Assembly: GCF_003334855.1 (NCBI RefSeq) | Contig: NZ_QOWE01000027.1 | Location: 62,001-126,000 of the forward strand | DNA from: Larkinella punicea | GTDB lineage: Bacteria > Bacteroidota > Bacteroidia > Cytophagales > Spirosomataceae | DNA length: 64,000 nt | Direction: 5' to 3' | Part shown: piece after piece, positions 18,056-24,340 of the stretch | Numbering within the stretch: the stretch's first letter is position 1 | Layout of the letters: each line of letters begins with the position of its first letter | Translations under genes and position numbers: made by a program | The notes under the pieces: model-generated | Databases searched by the model: none | What the model was told of the DNA's origin: nothing | Seen by the model: only the letters and a program-made list of their open reading frames with translations

Positions 18056-18934
18056 TTAAATTACAAAACCTGCGGCTCCTATGGCCCCGGCCCAGTCTTC
18101 AAAATGCGCTTTGCAGATGGCGGTTTTCTTACCGGCCGGTCGCCATTCAAAAACCGCCAGAAAGGCTTCCAGCGGACTGAACAAAGCTTCGCCGGCCTGC
18201 GTGATTCCCCCGCCCAGCACGACCACTTCCGGCGAAAACGCATTGGCAAAACCGGCAATGGTAACGGCCAGTTGCCGAACGGACGTGAGCCAAACCAGCG
18301 TGGCCAGCGGTTCCTGTTGCCGGTAGGCATCGACCAGTTCCTGCGTGGTCTGGTACTTGCCGTTGGACCGCCGAAAAACCGTCGCGTTGCCGATTGCATC
18401 TTCCAGGCTAGCCGGTATCTGCGTAATATCCAACTGGTTGCTGTCGGCATTCACCGAAACGTGGCCCAAATGGCCCGCCATCTGGTAATAGCCCTGATAC
18501 AGATTTCCGTCGATCAGCAACCCGCCCCCAACGCCCGTTCCCAGCGTGAGCATCAGGGCGTTCCGAATGCCTTTCGCGGCCCCATACCGGGCTTCCGCCA
18601 TCAGGGCCGCGTGGGCGTCGTTCAGCACCCGCACCGGAACACCCAGAAACGCCGACCAGACGAAGCCTTCCAGCCCCGGCAGTCGGCCCGGCATGCAGGC
18701 AATGGCGTCGTTGGCCGGGGTTGGCAAACCGGGTGCCGACAAGCCCACGCCCGTTACCGGTTCGGGAGTAGCGGTTTTCAGTTGTTGATAGGTATCGGCA
18801 ACCGCCTGTTTCCATTGTCCGTCCTGCCCATCGTTGGTCGGGCAAACCACGCGATGCAACACCGTTCCGGTTTCGACGTCGATCAAGACGCCTTTAATGC
18901 GGGTACCGCCAATGTCGATGCCGATTGCGTTCAT
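18056..18934 (-). CDS. ROK-family sugar kinase lacking the zinc motif
   Basis: A 292-residue protein with the ATP-phosphate loop DIGGTRIKG (7-15), the sugar-binding/catalytic stretch VLNDAHAALMAEARYG, and the adenine-side LTLGTGVGGGLLIDG. After GHLGHVSV the usual ROK CxCGxxGCxE zinc-binding cluster is missing; the segment reads NADSNQLDITQIPASLEDA. It is still likely a sugar kinase because the Asp of VLNDAH is intact, but it belongs to a divergent branch. It lies 13 bases after the SDR gene and 28 before the SIS gene. Confidence 0.85.
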   Translation of the reverse strand: MNAIGIDIGGTRIKGVLIDVETGTVLHRVVCPTNDGQDGQWKQAVADTYQQLKTATPEPVTGVGLSAPGLPTPANDAIACMPGRLPGLEGFVWSAFLGVPVRVLNDAHAALMAEARYGAAKGIRNALMLTLGTGVGGGLLIDGNLYQGYYQMAGHLGHVSVNADSNQLDITQIPASLEDAIGNATVFRRSNGKYQTTQELVDAYRQQEPLATLVWLTSVRQLAVTIAGFANAFSPEVVVLGGGITQAGEALFSPLEAFLAVFEWRPAGKKTAICKAHFEDWAGAIGAAGFVI

Positions 18935-18947
18935 TTTTTTACGGTTC

Positions 18948-19739
18948 TCAATACTGTCCTTCGCTGACGCTCCAGCCGCCGTCGACAGACAGCACCTGGC
19001 CCGTCGTGTAGCGGGAATAATCCGACATAAAATAGATGGCCGCTCCGTCTAAATCCGTGGGTTGGCCGATGCGACCGCCGTCCAGGGGCTGTTTGGTGGC
19101 GACAAATTTCAAAATGGTTTCGTCGGTGGCGGCCCGCTGCGCCATCGGCGTTTCGACCAAACCGGGAGCCAGCACGTTCACGCGAATGTCGTGGGGCGCG
19201 TAATAGGCGGCAATCGATTTCGTAAAACCGATGATCGCGGCTTTGGTGGCGGCATAGGCGTGGGTCGAAAAGTATTTCGGCGACGGCGAATAGCCCAGCA
19301 CCGACCCCATGTTCAGGATCGTTCCGCCGGTATTCTGCTCCTGAAAAGCGCGGATGGCCGCCTGATTCGACAGCATCAGTGAGGTCAGATTCAGTTCGAA
19401 AGTTTTGTTCCAGCCTTCGAGCGTCAGGCTGTGCAACGGACCGTCGCCAAACCGTCGGCCACTGCCGCCCGCCACGTGGTAGAGTCCGTCGAAACCGCCA
19501 AACTCGCCCTGACACAACGCGATGGCCGAAAGAGCCGTGGCCGGATCGGTGGCGTCGCCGTTCAGCGCAAAACCGTAGCCACCCAACTGGACTTCGGCTG
19601 CTTTGCAGCTTTCCTCATTCCGGCCCACCACCACGACCCGCGCGCCTTGCCCGACAAAAGCATGGGCCGCTGAGAGGCCCAAACCCGTTGTTCCACCAAT
19701 GACCACAATCCGTTTGTTGGCCAGCCAGAGTTGATCCAT
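18948..19739 (-). CDS. Short-chain dehydrogenase/reductase
   Basis: A 263-residue classical SDR. The cofactor motif is IGGTTGLGLSAA (GGTTGLG, 15-21), the basic residue after beta-2 (VVVGRN) suggests NADP(H), and the active site is S146 with YAATK (Y162, K166). The C-terminus YTTGQVLSVDGGWSV is typical. It oxidises or reduces a secondary alcohol, probably a sugar or polyol. It is the first gene of the operon that runs to 12985 and is divergent from the GntR regulator across a 236-base spacer. Confidence 0.92.
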   Translation of the reverse strand: MDQLWLANKRIVVIGGTTGLGLSAAHAFVGQGARVVVVGRNEESCKAAEVQLGGYGFALNGDATDPATALSAIALCQGEFGGFDGLYHVAGGSGRRFGDGPLHSLTLEGWNKTFELNLTSLMLSNQAAIRAFQEQNTGGTILNMGSVLGYSPSPKYFSTHAYAATKAAIIGFTKSIAAYYAPHDIRVNVLAPGLVETPMAQRAATDETILKFVATKQPLDGGRIGQPTDLDGAAIYFMSDYSRYTTGQVLSVDGGWSVSEGQY

Positions 19740-19770
19740 CCTGAAAAAATAAACGATTAAAATCCTGTAA

Positions 19771-19849
19771 CGCCCCTAAATCCCCTAAAGGGGACTTGGA
19801 CACGGCAGCATCCAGATGCGAAAAGTCCCCTTTAGGGGATTTAGGGGCG
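19771..19849. repeat. Inverted repeat element, family 1 (copy 2)
   Basis: Same arms as the copy at 12881 (CGCCCCTAAATCCCCTAAAG and its complement) around a ~28-bp centre. It sits between the SDR operon start and the GntR gene, just upstream of the SDR ATG, so it lies inside or next to the operon's leader. Confidence 0.9.
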
Positions 19850-19909
19850 TTAATACGAAAAATCTAACTACGAACGACGAAGGTATAAAGGCAATTTTAG
19901 TATTGCAAC

Positions 19910-19927
19910 AACTTATTATAATAAGTT
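19910..19927. promoter_or_regulatory. Candidate operator: 18-bp perfect palindrome
   Basis: AACTTATTATAATAAGTT is a perfect palindrome in the spacer between the divergent SDR operon and the GntR gene, 48 bases before the GntR ATG. A GntR-family dimer is the obvious candidate to bind it, repressing itself and the operon. The sequence alone does not prove this. Confidence 0.45.
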
Positions 19928-19975
19928 TCAGATTAAGCAGATTTTCGTATACTTGTTCGTCAACAACCTTTCTCT

Positions 19976-20707
19976 ATGAACGATCGGCCTACCCGCATTC
20001 CCCAATATCAGTACCTCTATGAATCGTTACGCCAGCAGATTATCCGGGGCGATTTCAAATCGGGGGATCTGTTGCCTTCTGAAAAAGACCTCCAGAACCA
20101 GTTTCGTCTGACCCAGCCCACCATCCGGCAGGCACTGGGGCTGCTGGTGCAGGATGGCTACATCCGCAAGCACCAGGGCAAAGGCAGCATTGTGCAGCCC
20201 CTGCCCATCGGTTTGGGCGTGATGTCGATCGTTGGTCGGCTGGCCAATACCGCCAACGCGAGTCGCACCGAGCGGATGACCACCGCCATTTTAACCAAAC
20301 CAAAGCTTCATACTTTCCCGGACGACTTTCTGTTTACCCCCACCGAAGACGATACGAAAGCCGGTTTTTACTTTCTGGAACGCCTGCGGGCTGTGGAGGA
20401 AGAGCCGGTATTTTTTGAGAAGATCATTCTGCCAAACCGCTATTTACCCGGTTTCTCGCGTCAGCGGCTGGAAAACCGCTCGCTGTTCGATTTGCTGCGA
20501 ACCAAATACGGTTTACTGGTGAAAGGCGGAGAGCAGAAGGTGCTGGCCGTGGCGGCTGACGGCGATCTGGCGCGGTTGTTAAGCGTTCCAATCGGCAACC
20601 CGGTTTTGCGGCTCGACAAAAGACTCGACACCAACCGGCCCGATTTCAGTTTTTATTCTTCGTTGTACGCCCGAACGGATCGGTATATTTTGCACGGGCG
20701 GTTTTAA
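19976..20707 (+). CDS. GntR-family regulator with UTRA effector domain (HutC type)
   Basis: A 243-residue protein. Residues ~10-75 are the winged helix of GntR proteins (LRQQIIRGDFKSGDLLPSE, then TQPTIRQALGLLVQDGY and the wing KHQGKGS). Residues ~90-240 are a UTRA domain (YFLERLRAVEEEPVFFEK, and the closing LRLDKRLDT). UTRA regulators bind sugar phosphates or similar metabolites and release DNA when the pathway substrate is present. Divergence from the SDR-to-MetE operon strongly suggests this is its local repressor. Confidence 0.9.
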   Translation: MNDRPTRIPQYQYLYESLRQQIIRGDFKSGDLLPSEKDLQNQFRLTQPTIRQALGLLVQDGYIRKHQGKGSIVQPLPIGLGVMSIVGRLANTANASRTERMTTAILTKPKLHTFPDDFLFTPTEDDTKAGFYFLERLRAVEEEPVFFEKIILPNRYLPGFSRQRLENRSLFDLLRTKYGLLVKGGEQKVLAVAADGDLARLLSVPIGNPVLRLDKRLDTNRPDFSFYSSLYARTDRYILHGRF

Positions 20708-20880
20708 GAAATGAAAGCAAAACCTATTTTCAAGTGTTCTACCAAAGCATTACATTTGACCACTCGTCTATAGCCACAATAAAACACGAAAAATTGAAAT
20801 TTATCGTCGTTTTTTTTGAATATTAAGGAAGTTATGAGCTTAATTTTAGACACAGACTATTAAGAAAATTGTTTTATAAA

Positions 20881-21624
20881 ATGAACACTTTTTCAACAAG
20901 AGACAAAGCTATACTAATTGGCTTGTATCTTTCAAAATTTGACAAAGATGCTCTAAAAATATTGGGATTTGAAAGTACTAAACAAGCATTTAACACTTTG
21001 GGGTATTGCATCGGTGTAAAACCTGCTTCTATAAAAAATTACCGTGATGAATTCGACCCCTACTTCCCTAATTCCCGGAAAGGGTGGCATAAAAGACATT
21101 TGAGAGATTATTGCAAAAAGTTACTTGATGACTTTAATCAAATTGATTTTAGTGATCTTACTGCTATTATAAAAAGTTTCACAACTAAAAACAATGAAAT
21201 TGAACAAATCGTAGAAAATATTAATAAAAAAGACTACAGCGAAAGTGTTGCTAAGCGACTCATTACAGGAGCTGCTGCCGAAGAATATTTCAAAATCGAA
21301 TACAGCACGATCCCTGAATTTGAACATTTTAATTTAAATGACACCACAAAACTTGCCTGCGGATTTGATTTCCATTTAACATTGGCAGCTAATTATTATT
21401 GTGTAGAAGTAAAAGGATTAAACGAATTATCAGGTAGCGTTTCTCTGACAGAAAAAGAGTTCCTTGTGGCTCAAGATATTCGAGAAAAATACTGTCTTTT
21501 TATCGTTTCTAATTTCAGAAATAAGCCTTTTCATCAATATTTTTTCGACCCAATAAATAGTGGTCTTTTATTTAAAAAGACAGAAACAAAGATCATTCAA
21601 ACTACTTATCTTACCAAGATATGA
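20881..21624 (+). CDS. DUF3883-like protein with PD-(D/E)xK nuclease signature
   Basis: 247 residues from the ATG at 20881 (a TTG four codons earlier is also in frame). The coding sequence is markedly AT-rich with codons unlike the neighbours. The N-terminal half (LIGLYLSKFDKDALKILGF, then a Lys-rich GWHKRHLRDYCKKLL) is unassigned. The C-terminal half resembles DUF3883: AAAEEYF, then GFDFHLTL with D163 and VEVKGL with E176 and K178, a D-(x12)-ExK arrangement, then TEKEFLVAQDIREKYCLFIV. Such domains occur in restriction-type and other defence nucleases. It overlaps the next gene by 4 bases. Nuclease activity is inferred from motif spacing only. Confidence 0.6.
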   Translation: MNTFSTRDKAILIGLYLSKFDKDALKILGFESTKQAFNTLGYCIGVKPASIKNYRDEFDPYFPNSRKGWHKRHLRDYCKKLLDDFNQIDFSDLTAIIKSFTTKNNEIEQIVENINKKDYSESVAKRLITGAAAEEYFKIEYSTIPEFEHFNLNDTTKLACGFDFHLTLAANYYCVEVKGLNELSGSVSLTEKEFLVAQDIREKYCLFIVSNFRNKPFHQYFFDPINSGLLFKKTETKIIQTTYLTKI

Positions 21625-21860
21625 ATGATGAAATTAATACCAAATGGGAATGTTACGTTTGTAGCACAGAGAATCTTTTCAAAATCCTCCCAACGGGCTA
21701 TTTGAGCAACTACCACCCATTATGTAAAAACTGTGCTGATAGTATCTTAAAAGATCATCACCATAAATTCTACTATCGTTTAACTTATCATGCACAAATT
21801 GGTGAATTAAAAATTATCGGTAGCGTTGTCACTCAAGCTGATTATTTTAATTTAAATTGA
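21621..21860 (+). CDS. Small four-cysteine (zinc-ribbon-like) protein
   Basis: A 79-residue protein whose ATG overlaps the stop of the DUF3883-like gene (ATGA), so the two are translationally coupled. C11xxC14 and C35xxC38 are spaced as in a zinc ribbon or treble-clef finger; a KDHHHK stretch follows. The same low-G+C codon use suggests that both genes arrived together. No family is recognised. A nucleic-acid-binding partner of the upstream protein is plausible but not shown. Confidence 0.6.
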   Translation: MNDEINTKWECYVCSTENLFKILPTGYLSNYHPLCKNCADSILKDHHHKFYYRLTYHAQIGELKIIGSVVTQADYFNLN

Positions 21861-21940
21861 TACAAACTACGAGATTATTGGCCTCGTAGCGACTGTAGGC
21901 CGTTGCCGTCGAATGTTTCCGGGTCGGGGGTGAGAAGCAA

Positions 21941-22078
21941 ATGAGTTGTTACAAAAAGATCGTGCCTTTGGCACATATTCATATCAAACAACCTGAAGAA
22001 CAGATTCTGGAAACATTGGGCTTTGATAGATCCTGGATCAGTGTAACAGAAAAAATAACCTTCCTCATTAACAGTTAG
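21941..22078 (+). CDS. Possible short ORF or gene remnant (45 residues)
   Basis: An ATG-started frame reading MSCYKKIVPLAHIH and ending ITFLINS, below the length at which chance can be excluded. It is not recognised, and the surrounding 21861-22511 spacer otherwise holds palindromic repeats. It may be a fragment left by rearrangement at the edge of the AT-rich island. Confidence 0.2.
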   Translation: MSCYKKIVPLAHIHIKQPEEQILETLGFDRSWISVTEKITFLINS

Positions 22079-22170
22079 TAAATCAGTACTGTATGAAGGA
22101 TTTAAAATGATTGGTAAACCGTTTTTCCTTCCCTTTTTTGGTCACGATTCTTGCAAACGCTTGTCGATGC

Positions 22171-22372
22171 TAACGCAAATGAGGGATGGTTGGCCGCGTA
22201 GCGGACGGATGTTTGTAGCCACAGTGTGCCATCAAGAAAGCCCGCGTGCCTTTGGGTGCGCAATCACCTGCACCTGCCTGTTGCGTACCCAAAGGCACGC
22301 GGGAGGAACCGGGTAGTCTTTTCGTTACAAACATCCGTCCGCTACGCGGCCAACCATCCCTCATTCGCATTA
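22171..22372. repeat. Nested palindromic element, family 2 (copy 1)
   Basis: About 200 bp. Outer inverted arms of ~47 bp match with only two differences (core GGCCGCGTAGCGGACGGATG on the left, its complement on the right). Inside is a second inverted pair, GCGTGCCTTTGGGTGCGCAA and TTGCGTACCCAAAGGCACGC. The whole could fold into a long stem with an inner hairpin. A related copy is at 36798. No transposase is present, so a MITE-like or structured intergenic element is likely. Confidence 0.85.
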
Positions 22373-22459
22373 TAGTATCAGAAAAAACCATTCTAAAGAT
22401 CGTTCTACGCCAACAGCCAAAGAGGGTAAAAAAAAAATGCATCCTTCGTACACTACTGG

Positions 22460-22515
22460 TTAGTAACCGATCATGGATCGCCCGTTGCAACGGGCGATCC
22501 ATGATCGGTTACTAA
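22460..22515. repeat. 56-bp perfect palindrome overlapping the Gfo/Idh stop codon
   Basis: Two 28-base arms, TTAGTAACCGATCATGGATC and on to CCCGTTG, are exact inverted copies with no spacer (centre between 22487 and 22488). The right arm includes the stop codon of the Gfo/Idh gene (22512-22514). As RNA it would form a 26-28-bp hairpin directly at the 3' end of that gene, so it may end transcription or protect the message; it lacks a clear T-tract. Confidence 0.9.
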
Positions 22516-23708
22516 TTTGTCAAATCCCGCTCCGAAATCCGTCCGGTTTGCTTGTCCTTCAGGATTACCTTGTGTCGGCCATCGTGCGTAACTTCCTCTT
22601 TGATGAGGTAAAACTCTTCGTCGTAATCGACCAGCGTCGACTCCTGTGTCAGCCCTTCGCGACCGCGCCAAACCGGTAACTTCACCTGCTCCCACTGTTT
22701 CGTTTCGGCGGATCGGTACGCAGCATCCAGAATGGCATTTACGACATAGCCATCATAGAACGTTTCGGCCGGTTCGCGCCCCTGCTCGGCCGCGTTGAAC
22801 ATGTCCGTGAACATGTGGTTGTAGCCCAGGTCATTCACTTCGTCGCCCACCGGAAAAAGCCAGCCGGTGGTGCTTTCCGCTTTTTCGGCCACATAGTCCG
22901 CGCCTTTGCCAGTCGTGAACATTTCAAAACCGGTGCGCAGGAAGTTGTTGATCCAGATGGTGCCTTCGGTGCCCATCACTTCGTCGCGTAAATCCATGCC
23001 ACCCCGGAACGTCCAGCTTACTTCAAACTGTCCGATGGCACCGTTCTCGTATTTCACCAGCGCAATCGCGTGGTCTTCGGCGTCGATGGGTTTCACCTGT
23101 GTGGCCGCCCAGCACATCACCTCAACGGGTCGGACGTCCTTGCCGATAAAATTCCGGGCAATCTCGACGCAATGGCAACCCAGATCGAGCATACAACCGC
23201 CACCGGCCTGCTCTTTGTCCCAGAACCAGTCGCTGTGCGGTCCTGGATGTGTTTCGCGGGATTTGGCCCAGAGAATCCGGCCCAGTGCCCCATTCTTCAC
23301 ACTTTCCAGTGCCTTCAGGAATTTTGGCGTGTAGCAGAGATCTTCCAGATACCCGGCAAAAATACCGGCTTCCTCCACGGCCTTCATCATCCGTAAAGCC
23401 TCATCGGCATTGCGCCCCAGTGGTTTGGTGCTGACCACCGCTTTTTTGTGTTTGACGCACAGCATGACGGCGGCTTCGTGGATGTTGTTGGGCAACGCAA
23501 TGCACACCATATCGACTTCCGGATTGGCAATCACTTCCTCCATATCCGTCCCCCAGATGGAACAGCCGTAGTCGTTGGCAAATTTTTTAGCACTTTCTTC
23601 CCGGCGGGCGTAGATGGCAACCACCCGGTCACGGCCGCGTTGACCGTGGATGGACTCGGCATAAAACCGGCCAATAAAGCCGGAACCCAGCATGGCAATT
23701 TTTCGCAT
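22512..23708 (-). CDS. Gfo/Idh/MocA-family oxidoreductase
   Basis: A 398-residue protein. The N-terminal Rossmann domain starts [16 protein letters not shown] (GSGFIG 8-13). [11 protein letters not shown] and STKPLGRN follow, the latter in place of the usual EKP with its Lys kept. The C-terminal domain has the catalytic-type stretch [19 protein letters not shown]. No signal peptide is present. Members use NAD(P) to oxidise or reduce sugars, inositols or similar; the substrate is unknown. It is monocistronic: a metal-type operator and a divergent receptor gene lie upstream, a long palindrome downstream. Confidence 0.88.
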   Translation of the reverse strand: MRKIAMLGSGFIGRFYAESIHGQRGRDRVVAIYARREESAKKFANDYGCSIWGTDMEEVIANPEVDMVCIALPNNIHEAAVMLCVKHKKAVVSTKPLGRNADEALRMMKAVEEAGIFAGYLEDLCYTPKFLKALESVKNGALGRILWAKSRETHPGPHSDWFWDKEQAGGGCMLDLGCHCVEIARNFIGKDVRPVEVMCWAATQVKPIDAEDHAIALVKYENGAIGQFEVSWTFRGGMDLRDEVMGTEGTIWINNFLRTGFEMFTTGKGADYVAEKAESTTGWLFPVGDEVNDLGYNHMFTDMFNAAEQGREPAETFYDGYVVNAILDAAYRSAETKQWEQVKLPVWRGREGLTQESTLVDYDEEFYLIKEEVTHDGRHKVILKDKQTGRISERDLTN

Positions 23709-23751
23709 GTGTCGAAAGAAATTTAAGCGAATAAATTCAATCCTGTAAAAA

Positions 23752-23785
23752 ATTTAGACAAGTCTAAATCTATTCTCTATATTTG
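23752..23785 (+). promoter_or_regulatory. Metal-repressor-like operator overlapping a Bacteroidota promoter
   Basis: An 18-bp inverted repeat, ATTTAGAC-AA-GTCTAAAT (23752-23769), resembles the 7-8-bp half-sites of DtxR/MntR-type metal repressors. Nine bases later TATATTTG (23778-23785) fits the Bacteroidota -7 consensus TAnnTTTG exactly, and the inverted repeat covers the -33 region. Binding would thus block transcription of the downstream 23830 and 24341 genes. The repressor is not in this window. Confidence 0.6.
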
Positions 23786-23829
23786 TTAAAATGGTTACAG
23801 ACGCAATCTACAACTTATTATAAAGAGCC

Positions 23830-24195
23830 ATGTACTGGTTGCCGGTTTATCGACGAAAAATTGCCCGCGTCCTGCTGATTCTCTTCAGCCTGATGATGGT
23901 CAATTCGGTGGTTTTCCGGCACGCCCACAAACTGGCCAGTGGGCGGATTATCGTTCACGCCCACCCTTTCAAACCCGTTGGCGACAGCCCCTACCAGCCC
24001 AATACACACACGACCAACGAGTTAGTCTGGCTCGAAAACTTTACCAACCTACTGTATGACGGCCTGACGCCGTTCGTATTTGCCTGCGTCGTTCTGAGCG
24101 CACCGGCCACTCAGCGGTTTTGGTCGGTTTATTCGTTTCAGAGTGCATACGTCTTCCCCTACTTCTCCCGCCGGGGTCCGCCGGTTGTCGGATGA
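23830..24195 (+). CDS. His-rich conserved hypothetical protein before a TonB receptor
   Basis: A 121-residue protein with an N-terminal hydrophobic segment (VLLILFSLMMVNSVVFRH), His-rich stretches (RHAHKLASGRIIVHAHPFKP, then NTHTTNELVWLENF) and a second hydrophobic stretch (LTPFVFACVVLSAP). It looks like an inner-membrane or exported protein whose His residues could bind a metal. It is probably co-transcribed with the TonB receptor 146 bases downstream and controlled by the operator-like palindrome upstream. No named family is recognised. Confidence 0.7.
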   Translation: MYWLPVYRRKIARVLLILFSLMMVNSVVFRHAHKLASGRIIVHAHPFKPVGDSPYQPNTHTTNELVWLENFTNLLYDGLTPFVFACVVLSAPATQRFWSVYSFQSAYVFPYFSRRGPPVVG

Positions 24196-24340
24196 TCGTT
24201 TCCTGATGAGTCGCTCCCGGCGATTCCTTTTCAATGCCCTGCTGCCACTCGCTTCGGTGTGTGCCGGTTTGTAACCGGTTGAATCATCGCGTGTTGCCGA
24301 CATTCGGGCCTTCATTTCTTCTGATCGATCCCATACAACC

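Noticed and set aside
19615-19803. Short minus-strand frame beginning MSKSPLGDLG
   Set aside because: It starts inside repeat copy 2 and then runs in the wrong frame through the SDR gene.
21875-21990. Possible decayed third copy of the family 2 palindrome (TTGGCCTCGTAGCGAC, CGTGCCTTTGGCAC)
   Set aside because: The resemblance is limited to short stretches and no mirrored right arm was found; it is not strong enough to list.
22107-22515. Several short frames in the 22.1-22.5 kb spacer
   Set aside because: They read through inverted repeats on both strands and have no family resemblance.
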